Assembly (NCBI GenBank): GCA_016711295.1
Contig: JADJTE010000005.1
Location: forward strand, 310,001 to 374,000
DNA from: Sphingobacteriales bacterium
GTDB lineage: Bacteria > Bacteroidota > Bacteroidia > Chitinophagales > UBA2359
DNA: 64,000 bases
Reading direction: 5' to 3'
Part shown: piece after piece, positions 8,198 to 17,907 of the stretch
Position numbering within the stretch: the stretch's first letter is position 1
Layout of the letters: the number at the start of each line of letters is the position of its first letter
Program-made: the position numbers and the translations under genes
The notes under the pieces: generated by a model
What the model saw: the letters and a program-made list of their open reading frames with translations, nothing else
Told to the model about the DNA's origin: nothing
Database searches by the model: none

Positions 8198-9586
8198 TTA
8201 GTAGCAGCCTCCCGCTGGATTCGGTTCCATATTGGGGTTGCCGCGCAATTCGTTGTCGGGCAGTTGGCAGACCATACCGGGGCAGTCCCAAGGAGCTATG
8301 CCGCGAATTTTGAGGTTGGGCAAATCGCGGACGGCTTGCCTTTTGAGGTCGTGCAGGCGGTTGCCTTCGGCTACGAGTTCTAAGCGTCGCTCGGCGCGTA
8401 TCAAGGTGATGAGGTCGCTGAACGAGGTGCCATTGCCGATGGGCTGTACGCCTGCGCGTATTCGTAGGTCGTTGAGGTCTTGCAGCGCGATGGGATTTTG
8501 GAGTTCGGCAGCGGCTTCGGCGCGTATCAGTTTCAGTTCGCTGAGGTGTGCGAGTGGTACGTTGATAGCGGTAGTATAGCCAAATTTGGTGCATTGTGTG
8601 AGGAGTGCCGCGCCGCCCTCGATGGGTTTGTACCACAATTGCCCGCGTAGGTCGTTGGGGTCGGCGGTAGCCAAGCCGTAAATGTCTTGTGATAATTGGG
8701 CTGCTGCGATGGTTGCCCCCGGTCCTATCCAATAATAATCGCGCAAGCCGCCGCCCGAATTGTTGCCGAGGTCGGTGCTGACCAATTCAAAGATGGTTTC
8801 GTTGCTTTTGCCCTCGCCGAAGCGGTTAGTAAGGTCGGTTTCGAGCGTGGCTCCGCTTCCATTGATGACTTCGTCGGCGTATTGGTAGGCTTTGGCAAAG
8901 TCGTTCATTTGGAAATATACTTTTGCCAAATAAGCTTTGGCTGCCCAAGAGGTAGCAAATACGCCGTTTTCGGTGGGCAAGGTATTGGCGGCTTCGCTTA
9001 GGTCGGCAATAGCTTGGGCATATACGTCGCCTACGCTGCTGCGGTTCAGGGTGTCGCGGCTATATTCGGTGCGTATAGCAATGCCAGGGTGCGAATTGTC
9101 GGCAGTATAGCCGTAGGGCTGCCCAAAAAAGCGCACTAACTCAAACATAGATAGCCCGCGCAAAAATAGCACCTCGCCCCGCATACGGTTTTTATCCGCA
9201 TCGCTCAGACCGTCAATATTATCGAGGTTTTTGAGCAAAAAATTGCCGCGCGAGATAGTTTTAGAGCCATTGAACAGCAAGTCGCGGGTAGTGCCTAAGA
9301 ATATGTCGGTTGTCCATGTATAATGTGCCAGCCAGTCGCCGCCGAGGTTATAGCCTTGTATATTATCTGCCATCATGTCGGACAATATCCAAGCATTACC
9401 GCCCATAAAGCCTTTATTGCGCAAGGCATCGTAGGCACCATTTAAAAATTCTTGTGCTTGCTGTGGCGTACTCAATACCGAGTCGATAGGCACGGCATCG
9501 TCAGGTTTGACTTCTAAAAAATCATCGCTACAAGCCGATAAGGCACCAATGAACAGGCAAAGCAGCCAATATGATAGGTGTTTCAT
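8198..9586 (-). CDS. susD: SusD/RagB family nutrient-binding outer-membrane lipoprotein
   Basis: A 462-residue SusD-family protein. It has a lipoprotein signal with lipobox LSAC (cysteine at residue 19) followed by SDDFLEVKP, the classic SusD start. The N-terminal TPR-like part includes ADKNRMRGEVLFLRGLSMF (about 130-150), the conserved SusD helix, and the C-terminal part has LIRAERRLELVAEGNRLHD, a family hallmark. It acts as the lid that delivers ligand to the partner SusC barrel, encoded just upstream. Length is at the short end of the family. The frame is intact. Confidence 0.93.
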   Translation of the reverse strand: MKHLSYWLLCLFIGALSACSDDFLEVKPDDAVPIDSVLSTPQQAQEFLNGAYDALRNKGFMGGNAWILSDMMADNIQGYNLGGDWLAHYTWTTDIFLGTTRDLLFNGSKTISRGNFLLKNLDNIDGLSDADKNRMRGEVLFLRGLSMFELVRFFGQPYGYTADNSHPGIAIRTEYSRDTLNRSSVGDVYAQAIADLSEAANTLPTENGVFATSWAAKAYLAKVYFQMNDFAKAYQYADEVINGSGATLETDLTNRFGEGKSNETIFELVSTDLGNNSGGGLRDYYWIGPGATIAAAQLSQDIYGLATADPNDLRGQLWYKPIEGGAALLTQCTKFGYTTAINVPLAHLSELKLIRAEAAAELQNPIALQDLNDLRIRAGVQPIGNGTSFSDLITLIRAERRLELVAEGNRLHDLKRQAVRDLPNLKIRGIAPWDCPGMVCQLPDNELRGNPNMEPNPAGGCY

Positions 9587-9640
9587 GAATGTTGTATAGA
9601 AAAATGTATGGGTAAATGGAGAAGATTATACCTTAGCAGC

Positions 9641-9778
9641 AATTTTCGGTATTAAAATTTAACAATTCATATTCTGTTCATAATAAGCGAAATATAAAAT
9701 CATTAATTTCTTATTAAAATTTTAAATATAAACTTATGTTATTTATTTTTAATATATTATATAATTTAAATTATTTAA
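9641..9778. repeat. Intergenic repeat family C, copy 2
   Basis: An AT-rich block between susC and susD. Its first 35 bases match the block at 6453 with only scattered changes, and it ends AATTTAAATTATTTAA like that copy. It may carry a promoter or processing site for susD, because it sits directly upstream of it on the minus strand, but no clear TAnnTTTG box was identified. It is the only notable content of the 9587-9831 gap. Confidence 0.55.
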
Positions 9779-9831
9779 TGCCGATACCTTAGAAAGTATT
9801 GCCGCTGATAAGGTTTTTGCTTGTGATGGGT

Positions 9832-12800
9832 TTAGAATTCGAGTGTCAGCCCTAAATTATAGGTTTTTTCTTGTGGTGCGACTAAATAAGTGACATTAGT
9901 ACCGCCAATATTGCGTTGTTGTGCATTTTCGCGTCCGCGCGTCACTTCGGGGTCCCAACCTGTATAGTTAGTCCAAGTAAGCAGATTGGTTCCGCTCAAT
10001 ACGATGCGCAAGCCGCGCACAGCCTTATTCGATTTGAGCGGTACTTGGTAGCTTAGTTCTACGGTTCGGAGGCGCAGGAACGAGGCATCTTCGAGCCATA
10101 GCGAGTGGTTGTTTTGCCAAAATTGGCATTACCGCCCCAATTGAGCATAGTAGTGGTGAGGCGCGGCACATTGGTTATGTCGCCAGGCTCCTGCCAACGA
10201 TTAATGACCTCGCGGCGCATATTCCAATCAGTGACAACACCTAATTGGGGTTTTGCGGCATCATCATACACTTTTCCACCAGCACTGAAATTGAATAAGC
10301 AATTGAGCGAAAATCCTTTATAGCTGAACGTATTGGTGATACCGCCTACCCACCGCGGATTGGCATCGCCCGCAGGCTGACGATTATTGACTACATCGTA
10401 TACAAAGGTTTCGTTGCCGTCTTTATCCAAATAAACAGGGCGACCTGTGGCGGGATCCACATGCGAAAACAGCACCAAATAGTTGGTATTGACGGGATAA
10501 CCCACTACGGCGCGGGTATCGCCAAAACCACCATCTAAGGCATCGGGCGTAGCTGTCCCTACCGATAAAACTTCGTTTTTGTTGTGGGCGGCATTGATGC
10601 GAGTTGTCCAACGGAAAGCCCCAACTACATTATGTGTCACCAAACCAAGTTCTACACCTGTATTGCGAATTTTGCCAATATTGACGAAATAGCTCAAATT
10701 GGCGTTTTCGATACCCGTAGTAGCTTGCAGGGCAGCATTGAGTATGGCATCTAAGGTAGTGCGGTTGTAGTACGAGGCATCAAGCGTGAGGCGGTCGTCC
10801 CACAAACCTACTTCAAAACCTGCATCGAAAGTGCGCACGTTTTCCCAGCGCAAGTCGGGGTTTTCGATATGGTCTTGGTAGCGGAAAGGCTGCCCATTAT
10901 AGCCCGTTTGGGTATAGCGGAAAGTGGCGAACTGCTCGGTCCAATTGATGTCGGCATTGCCCGTAAGACCAAAACTCGCTTTAAATTTCAGGAAATTGAC
11001 TGTTTCGCTGTCTTTCAAAAATGATTCTTCCGACATGATATAGCCAAAACCGATAGAAGGGAACAAACCAAATCGATTATTAGGTCCAAACTTAGACGAA
11101 CCGTCGTAGCGCAATACGCCTTGTACGAGCCATTTATTATTGAACGCATAGTTGATGCGCCCAAAACCGCTCAAAAATATCCATTTATCTACCAATCGGT
11201 CGTTGAGTTCGTATTTAGTGGTGTCAAAGGCTTCGCCTTGTTCGGGCGATTCGTAGATTTGTCCGCGTAGGTCTCTAAATTCCATGTCTAAGGCATCGCC
11301 GTTTCTGCCTTGATATTCTGTACCGAGCATCAGTTTTAGGCTGTGTTTGTCATTATTGAGCGGTACGTCGTAGTTGGTATAGGCTTGTGCGAGATAGTTA
11401 TAGGTTCTCTTTTTGCTGCCTTTGGCAATGTCATACGTACCCGTCCAGAGTTGTTGCTCGTGGGTATAATTGCCCAAGTTCATGTAGTCGTACAAGCCTG
11501 CAACGGTCAAATCCCAGCGGTCGGTAAATTTATAGGTGAGCGATAAATTGCTGAGGCTGCGCCATTCGACGACGCGGTTGCGCTGCAATTCGCTCTGCGC
11601 TACGGGATTGCCGTATAGGTTAAAATAGGCATTGGTATCGGGTGCGCCCGCAAAATCGCCTGAATAAACGGGATAGATGGGCAGAGCGGAAGTTTGCGCC
11701 ATACCCAAGCCGCCCGCCCAAGCCTCGGCTACGCGGCGATTCAGACCTCGCGCCAAGGAGGTCGAAACGCTCACTTGCAAGCGCGAAACGGGGTTCCAAT
11801 CCACGTTGGCACGTCCGCTGATACGCTGGAAACTGTTGTTTTTCAGAAAACTTTCAGAGTCCGAATAGCCCAAGCCGATATAGGTGCGCAGTTTTTGGTT
11901 GCCCTGCTGCATACCTATATTATACTCTTGCTTTACGCCTGTTTGCAAAACATAGTCATACCAATTGGTATTGATGCCCTCTATTTGCTCGTAAGTGAGG
12001 TTTTGGGGTAGGGGTGCGCGACCCACGCCGCCATCGTTTTCCCACGCCTCTTGCAATATTTGCAACCACTCTTGTGCATTGAGCAAAGGCAATACCTTAG
12101 TAGGTTCCGACAGACCCCAAGCCGAGCGGAATGTAAATTGCGGTTTGCCCGTGCTGCCCTTACCTCGTTTGGTCGTGATAAGGATAACGCCATTTGCCCC
12201 GCGCGAGCCATAGATAGCCGCCGCTGCTGCATCTTTCAATACCTCGATTGACTCGATGTCGTTGGGGTTGATAGAGTTGAGCGGATTATTGTTGGCTCCG
12301 TTGCTTTCGCCGTTCAAGAAATAATCTTGCGTAATGGGCATACCATCTACGACATAAAGCGGGTCGCCGCCTGAGCTGACCGAGCCGATACCACGAATGC
12401 GAACAACTGTACCCGCACCCGCTGCACCGCTGTTTTGTACTACTTGCACGCCCGCAGCTTTGCCTTGCAAGGCAGCGTCGAACGTTCCGCCTACGGTGGG
12501 TACAATGTCTTTTGCCTCTATTTTGGCTACATTGCCCACTAACTCGCGCTTGCGTTGCGTACCATAGCCTACTACAACCACTTCGTTGAGCAATTTGTTG
12601 TCTTCATTGAGCGATATATCCAATTTTTGGATAGCTCCTTGATTAACGTTGGCAGTGCGAATTTCGGTTATATACCCTATATACGAAAAAGTAAGGACGT
12701 ACTCGCCTTTTTCCAAGCCCAAAATTTCGTACTTGCCGTCCAAATCTGTTGTGGCGCCTGTGAGCGCATTGGTCGCCGAATTTTCAATTCTGACCGTTAC

Positions 12801-12929
12801 TCCGGGCAGAGGTTCCTTGTTTATGTCGGTTATAACGCCTGTTATGCTCGCTTTCTGCGCCCATAAAGCTGTGCTAAACAACAACGCAAAGGCACAAAAA
12901 CATAAATAGTAGAAATAATTTTTCTTCAT
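9832..12929 (-). CDS. susC: SusC/RagA family TonB-dependent outer-membrane transporter (frameshifted near the C-terminus)
   Basis: The restored length is about 1,030 residues, normal for SusC. In order it has a signal peptide (cleavage after LWAQ), a carboxypeptidase-regulatory-like domain (ITGVITDINKEPLPGVTV), a TonB box region (NEVVVVGYGTQ), a plug with the SusC signature DPLYVVDGMPI, and a long beta barrel. The frame breaks in a run of four Ts at about 10112-10115. One extra base gives NHSLWLEDASFLRLRTVEL and joins the final 62 residues, which end in LGLTLEF with the terminal aromatic typical of outer-membrane barrels. The ATG at 12929 is preferred to a TTG two codons upstream. It is the head of the SusCD transcript. 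Confidence 0.92.
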
Positions 12930-13112
12930 TGGCAAAGTGACTAAGATAGTGTTAAATTTAGCAGCTAAGGTAGGGTTTTTTGGGCTAAAATTGAGCTATA
13001 GCCCTTAAATTTAGTGTTGTTAGGGCAGGATTTTATCTAATGTCTCTTTATGATACACTGATAATGGCGCAAAAAAACGCCAATATTCACTATTAACGTT
13101 TTTAGGTATTGC

Positions 13113-14123
13113 TTATTTGCTCCGAGTTTGGCGTATCCATTGTTCGGCGCATTGCCAAAGGTGTGTATGGGTGTCGATGCTGGGTTGTGCTTTGGCAAAC
13201 TTGACCATATCGGCGGTGCGCAATAGCTGTTCAATATCGCTTATTTGGGCGGGCGATAGTGCTTGGTCGATGGGGTGGGGTAGTGGCTTGTCTGCATCGG
13301 GGAGGGGAGTTGTAGAGGATATTGGTTGACTTGTCTGCCCTATCATTTGTAGGGCGGTGATAGTTTCGGCAGTAATCATTTCGGTGGCAGGCAGGGTGTA
13401 GCGTTGTTCGATATATCGGCGCATAATATCGCTGAGTTCTGAGTAGTATTGTTTTATCTTTCCTTGTTGCCAATAGCGAGCCTGCGCTAAGGTATTGAGT
13501 TGGCTAAGTGCTATTTCGTGCGGCGGGCGGGGTAGTTCGGTGGGCGTAGCTATGTGGGTAGGAGGGGCAATGTTGCGGCGGCGATACCAAACAACAGCGG
13601 CAATTAAAGCTAAGACTGCCAATGATGCAAAGGCTATATAATCCCAATAGTCGCGCCAAGTTAGGGGCAGGTCTATGATGGGTCTGATGGGTTTGATGTC
13701 TTGCTGCATATCGGTTGCTACCGAGTCGATATAAATAGCGATGGGAGCAGTAGCAAGGCTGTTGGTCATACCGTTTTCTTGTTGCACGTAAGCAACTTTT
13801 AGGGCGGGTATGGTGTCGTTGCCCGCTTCAAAAGCGATGAGCGTAAAATCTTGGGCAAAAATATGTTTGCCGTTTTGTTCGCTTGTCTGCGCTTTACTTC
13901 GCGCCAATACCTCGAACCGTCCCAAGGTATCGGCAATACTGCTCAGGTCTTGGCGCAAACCAAGAGCATATTGGCTTTGCAGATGCAGCGTGAGGGTATC
14001 GCCCAAGGCAATGCGTTGGCGGCTAACGGAGGCGGATAGCTGTGGTGCTTGGGCTAAGAGCGATTCCTGTATTATCAATATAAAAATGAGCCAAACGATA
14101 GGCGCGAAACGTTGTGTTGTCAT
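13113..14123 (-). CDS. Exported membrane protein with BatD/DUF4381-like layout
   Basis: The ATG at 14123 gives a 336-residue protein with a signal peptide (residues about 8-25, SLLAQAP), a beta-rich periplasmic domain that reads like the oxygen-tolerance BatD N-terminus (LSASVSRQRIALGDTLTL), one transmembrane helix around residue 180 (FASLAVLALIAAVVWY) and a cytoplasmic helical tail (ALSQLNTLAQARYWQQG). That layout is typical of Bacteroidota proteins next to MoxR/Bat vWA genes, but no such genes are adjacent here. The function is unknown. The longer frame to 14204 adds a weak hydrophobic leader and is less likely. Confidence 0.6.
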   Translation of the reverse strand: MTTQRFAPIVWLIFILIIQESLLAQAPQLSASVSRQRIALGDTLTLHLQSQYALGLRQDLSSIADTLGRFEVLARSKAQTSEQNGKHIFAQDFTLIAFEAGNDTIPALKVAYVQQENGMTNSLATAPIAIYIDSVATDMQQDIKPIRPIIDLPLTWRDYWDYIAFASLAVLALIAAVVWYRRRNIAPPTHIATPTELPRPPHEIALSQLNTLAQARYWQQGKIKQYYSELSDIMRRYIEQRYTLPATEMITAETITALQMIGQTSQPISSTTPLPDADKPLPHPIDQALSPAQISDIEQLLRTADMVKFAKAQPSIDTHTHLWQCAEQWIRQTRSK

Positions 14124-14233
14124 ACACCAAAAATAAAAAGGGCGGCGGGGTAGTTTTGGGGCAATGTGATTGAGTAGAAAAGCGAAAGGCGAAAATAATA
14201 TCACTCGTATTGTAGCTATGACGGAGGCAGCAA

Positions 14234-15010
14234 CTATATCGGCAATTCAAAGGCATCGGCATCTAAATAGGCGGGAAATGCAGCGCGGAAATCATCTAAT
14301 GCAGTTTTATCTAAATGAGCTATGTGTAGGGCGGCTTGGTCTTGTTGTGTCCATAATACCTTGCCTTGTGGGTCTATGACCGCACTACTGCCGTTGTGGT
14401 ATATGTCGTTGCCGTCATTACCTATTCGATTTACGCCTACTACGTAGCTTTGGTTTTCGATAGCGCGGGCTATTAGTAGTTGCGACCAAGCATAGCTTCG
14501 GCGGGCGGGCCAATTGGCTACATATAATAATAAGTCGTAATTGTAGGTAGGCACTTGGCGGCGGCTCCATACTGGGAAGCGCAAATCGTAGCAAACAAAG
14601 GGGGCAATGCGCCAGCCACGATACTCAATAATGATGCGCTCTTTCCCTGCTGTATATACTTCGCCCTCGCCACCCATACGAAATAAGTGCCGTTTGTCGT
14701 ATTGATGACACGTACCGTCGGGCATGGCGCAGATAAAGCGGTTGTAATATTGCCCATCCTCTGCAATGATGAGGCTACCCGCCACCGCTGCATTGTAGGT
14801 ATGTGCCCAAGCGAGCATTGCTTGTATAGACTTGCCTTGTTCTGTTTCGGCTAACTGGGCGGCATTCATGCTAAAACCTGTTTGCCACATTTCGGGCAAT
14901 ACTATCATATCAACGGGCTGCGGTAGCGCAGCGAGTTGTTGCGCGTAGCGAGATAGGTTGCTTGGGGCTTGCTCCCAAATTAGGTCGGTTTGTAATAAAG
15001 TTATATGCAT
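14234..15010 (-). CDS. Carbon-nitrogen hydrolase, omega-amidase (NIT2/YafV) family
   Basis: A 258-residue nitrilase-superfamily amidase. The Glu-Lys-Cys triad is visible: E in VLPEMWQTGFSM, K in YDKRHLF and C in PFVCYDLRFPVW. The FSM and DKRHLF motifs point to the omega-amidase subgroup, which hydrolyses alpha-ketoglutaramate or alpha-ketosuccinamate (2-oxosuccinamate). The true start is the ATG at 15010, beginning MHITLLQTDLIWE; the open frame extends further upstream only as arginine-rich noise. It lies 44 bases after the ABC exporter gene on the same strand and is probably co-transcribed with it. Confidence 0.88.
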   Translation of the reverse strand: MHITLLQTDLIWEQAPSNLSRYAQQLAALPQPVDMIVLPEMWQTGFSMNAAQLAETEQGKSIQAMLAWAHTYNAAVAGSLIIAEDGQYYNRFICAMPDGTCHQYDKRHLFRMGGEGEVYTAGKERIIIEYRGWRIAPFVCYDLRFPVWSRRQVPTYNYDLLLYVANWPARRSYAWSQLLIARAIENQSYVVGVNRIGNDGNDIYHNGSSAVIDPQGKVLWTQQDQAALHIAHLDKTALDDFRAAFPAYLDADAFELPI

Positions 15011-15054
15011 GTTTCTTCGACTTCGCTTAGAAGGACATTTTTTCGGCTTCGCTG

Positions 15055-16884
15055 TTATTGTTGGGCGGCGTATTCTTGTAGTTGGGCGGTATATAGGTCG
15101 TAATAGTAGCCGCGTTGCTGCATAAGGCTTGCATGACTGCCATCTTCTACTATCTGCCCTTTTTTGATAACCAAGATTCGGTCGCATCGCTTGATGGTTG
15201 ATAGGCGGTGCGCTACGATGAGGGCGGTTCGTCCTGCTATCATCTGCTCAATACCTTGTTGTATGCGGGCTTCGGTGAGTGTGTCGATAGAGGCGGTAGC
15301 CTCGTCCATAATCAAGATGCGCGGGTTGGCGAGTAGTGCGCGGGCAAATGATAACAATTGTTTTTCGCCCATCGATAGGTTATCGCCGTTTTCGGTTACG
15401 GTTTCGTCTAATCGGGCAATGAATTGGGTAGCACCTACGTTGCGCAGGGTTTCTATGATGGATCCGTCGCTGACATCGGTGCGTCCGTAGCAAATATTAT
15501 CGCGAATGGTGCCCGAAAATACGTGGGGTGTTTGTAGCACCACGCCGAGTTGTCGGCGCAGGCTATGTATGGTTTTAGTCAAATAATCGCAGCCGTCGAT
15601 GCGTATTGTGCCTTCGGTAGGCTCGTAAAAACGGCAAATGAGATTGATGACAGTCGATTTGCCGCCGCCCGTTGCGCCTACTAAGGCTACGGATTGACCT
15701 GCTTTGATATGGAGGTTAAAATTGGACAATACGGGTTTTTCGGCGATATAAGAAAATCCTACGTCACGAAACTCAATTTCGCCGCGCAAGGTGTCAAAAT
15801 CATCGGCATTGGGTCGGTCGGCAATATCGGGTTGTTCGTCGATGAGCGAAAAAATGCGTTCGCCAGCCGACAAGCTACCTTGCGCCTCAGAGTAAAAGCG
15901 CGATATTTCCATAATGGGCCAAAAAATTTGCAGCGCGTAATTAAAAAAAGTCGCCATCGTACCGATAGTTAGGGCGTTTTGCTGCGTCAGCATACCGCCG
16001 CGAAACAAGACAATTGCCGCTGCCACCGAGCCGATGGTTAGTATAATGGGCATATACATAGCCGTATAAAAAGAGGCATAAAATGAGGCGTGGCGCAGGT
16101 CGCGGGTCAGAATGCCGAACTCTTCGCCTACGCGCTGCTCTTGTACTGTTATTTTATTAACTTCTATACCATTGATATGTTCGTTGTAGGCGGCGGTGGT
16201 TTCGCTGTTCAGTTTTCGGGCTTGGCGCGAATAGCGCAAGATTAAAGTGCGTATTTTGACCGATACAAACCAAAAAATAGGTAGCGACAGCAGGAGCAAA
16301 AAAGCCAATTGCGCGTTGTACCAAAACATCGCTACAAAGCAAAACGTAATCATCATTATGCCCCACGAACATTCGAGCAGGCTCCAAGAAATGAGGTTCG
16401 TGACGCGGGGCGTATCGCTGCTGATGCGCGACAACAGCCAACCCGCCGCCGAACGGTCGTAAAAAGCGAAGGATAATTGTTGCAAACGCACAAACATTTG
16501 GCGGCGCAGGTCATACATGACGTGTTGCTCGATAAGCCCCGCAAATTTGACAAAAAAATAGACACAAGTTACTTGTATCATTCCGTTAGCCAAGAACAAT
16601 CCGACAAAAAGATACAAGGGCTGCCAATCGACGAGGGGTGTTATGCCTTGTGCTTGGGATTGTGCAAATTGTTGGGTGGCAGGAATTACGACATCGTCCA
16701 AAAAGTGAAGCCAGATGAGCGGGAAAACGGCATCGGTGAGAGCAAGTACGGCAATGGCAGTCATAAAGCCGACAAACCACGAGCGGTGTGCCAACGTATA
16801 GCTCATTACGCGCTTCAAAAATGGCAATAACGCGCCTTTTGCCTCAAATTTTTTGTCTTGGATATAGGTGTATTGATAGGGCAT
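15055..16884 (-). CDS. ABC transporter, fused permease and ATPase (MsbA/LmrA-like)
   Basis: A 609-residue half-transporter. The N-terminal half has six hydrophobic segments (ABC transmembrane type 1), with the coupling-helix region RVTNLISWSL. The nucleotide-binding domain has Walker A GATGGGKST (about residue 400), the signature LSMGEKQLLSFARALL, Walker B ILIMDEATASID and the H-loop IVAHRLS. The signature reads LSMGE instead of LSGGQ, which is common in this exporter subgroup. The start at 16884 is supported by a TAACTTTG promoter box 17 bases upstream. It probably exports a lipid or drug as a homodimer; the substrate is unknown. Confidence 0.92.
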   Translation of the reverse strand: MPYQYTYIQDKKFEAKGALLPFLKRVMSYTLAHRSWFVGFMTAIAVLALTDAVFPLIWLHFLDDVVIPATQQFAQSQAQGITPLVDWQPLYLFVGLFLANGMIQVTCVYFFVKFAGLIEQHVMYDLRRQMFVRLQQLSFAFYDRSAAGWLLSRISSDTPRVTNLISWSLLECSWGIMMITFCFVAMFWYNAQLAFLLLLSLPIFWFVSVKIRTLILRYSRQARKLNSETTAAYNEHINGIEVNKITVQEQRVGEEFGILTRDLRHASFYASFYTAMYMPIILTIGSVAAAIVLFRGGMLTQQNALTIGTMATFFNYALQIFWPIMEISRFYSEAQGSLSAGERIFSLIDEQPDIADRPNADDFDTLRGEIEFRDVGFSYIAEKPVLSNFNLHIKAGQSVALVGATGGGKSTVINLICRFYEPTEGTIRIDGCDYLTKTIHSLRRQLGVVLQTPHVFSGTIRDNICYGRTDVSDGSIIETLRNVGATQFIARLDETVTENGDNLSMGEKQLLSFARALLANPRILIMDEATASIDTLTEARIQQGIEQMIAGRTALIVAHRLSTIKRCDRILVIKKGQIVEDGSHASLMQQRGYYYDLYTAQLQEYAAQQ

Positions 16885-16901
16885 AATCAGTAATGAAAGG
16901 G

Positions 16902-16909
16902 CAAAGTTA
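16902..16909 (-). promoter_or_regulatory. Candidate -7 box for the ABC exporter gene
   Basis: On the minus strand the sequence reads TAACTTTG, an exact match to the Bacteroidota -7 box TAnnTTTG, 17 bases before the ATG at 16884. The nearest TTG upstream is 23 bases away, a little far for a -33 element. The implied leader is very short. Confidence 0.5.
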
Positions 16910-17170
16910 CCGCATTTTGGGCATTTTATGCTCAATTAAAAACTTTTGCCCACTCTAAGTTATCATTATAGCATTTAAAACCGTACATTTGCGGGCTTTT
17001 TGTAGATGTCCGCAATTTTTAGAAACCAAAACTCCAAAAGAAAAGACTAACTTTTACCATTAATATTCAAGACCAAATAAAATGGACAAAAATAAGATTA
17101 AAGTGGCTTCTCTCAAAAACTACAAAAATTTGCAAAAACACTCAAAAACTATGTTTCAACACTGATAATC

Positions 17171-17907
17171 ATGGACATGAAGGGTTTTATTGATGCGTTT
17201 GAGAATATATATACTATTTCGGCGGATACAAAAATCATTTCGAAAATCCTTGAAGTACACCTATTCTCAAAATTTTTGGAGTTTGCCAATAAAAACGACT
17301 TTGATTTGATACTTGCTGAAAAACAAAATTGGTATCCTGATATTTCTTTGTTTCTAAGTGACATTAAGTTTGCGGTTGATTTGAAACTACCTACCGTTTA
17401 GAGACACGCCCGATTTTGCAATGGTTGTTAGGTTCTCATGGGAGTATTTTATCAACAGAATAGCACCAAATACAATACCCTTACGGTCAAAATCTTGGGC
17501 ATTATTGTTTAGGCATTTTATATTCACGTAAAGCCTTAACTTATTTGGAGGAAGCCACTATTTATAGCAAAGGTGATTTGCAAAATATCCCTTCTGTAAT
17601 TGCTGATTTTGAGTTTTTTGCACAAGAAAAGTGGAAAATTGCCAGCGACAAAAGTGGTAGCGGAAACACAGCAAACATTGGAAGTATCACATATATCGCC
17701 GACATCTTGAAAGGTAACGGAATTTTTGCTTTATTAGGCGAAGAATGGTTTAATGAATATTGGCAAAACTATGGTAGAATCAATTTCAAAGACAAAAAGA
17801 TCACCGATTTGAAATCCTACCTACAATTCAAAGGTAAAACAGATGAGTGGATTGGCGAAAATATAGTTTTGAAACGCACGACAGGAAATACGAAAGATGA
17901 TGAATAA
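17171..17907 (+). pseudogene. EcoRV-like type II restriction endonuclease, broken in the middle
   Basis: Two fragments together match the layout of EcoRV. The first has GSDTK-like SADTKIISKILE and then NWYPDISLF followed by FAVDLKLPT, the PD...DxK catalytic site. The second has EKWKIASDKSGSGNTANIG, which mirrors the EcoRV segment DKWVIAGDLAGSGNTTNIG, and a following EEWFNEYWQNYGR. Between 17395 and 17540 the reading frame changes at least three times (pieces LLGSHGS, NSTKYN, YPYGQNLGHYCLGILYSR are all recognisable). Restored length is about 245 residues, the size of EcoRV. Either the gene is dead or this patch is badly sequenced. It overlaps the methylase start by 11 bases. Confidence 0.8.

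Noticed and set aside
9832..10020. Separate small gene after susC
   Set aside because: Its frame joins the SusC barrel end through one base in a T-run, and it ends in the barrel-type LGLTLEF.
16984..17018. TACATTTG and a short TTGCGGGC/GTCCGCAA hairpin upstream of the restriction genes
   Set aside because: The -7 match has no -33 partner and overlaps the hairpin, and the leader to 17171 would be 180 bases. Too weak to call as promoter or terminator.
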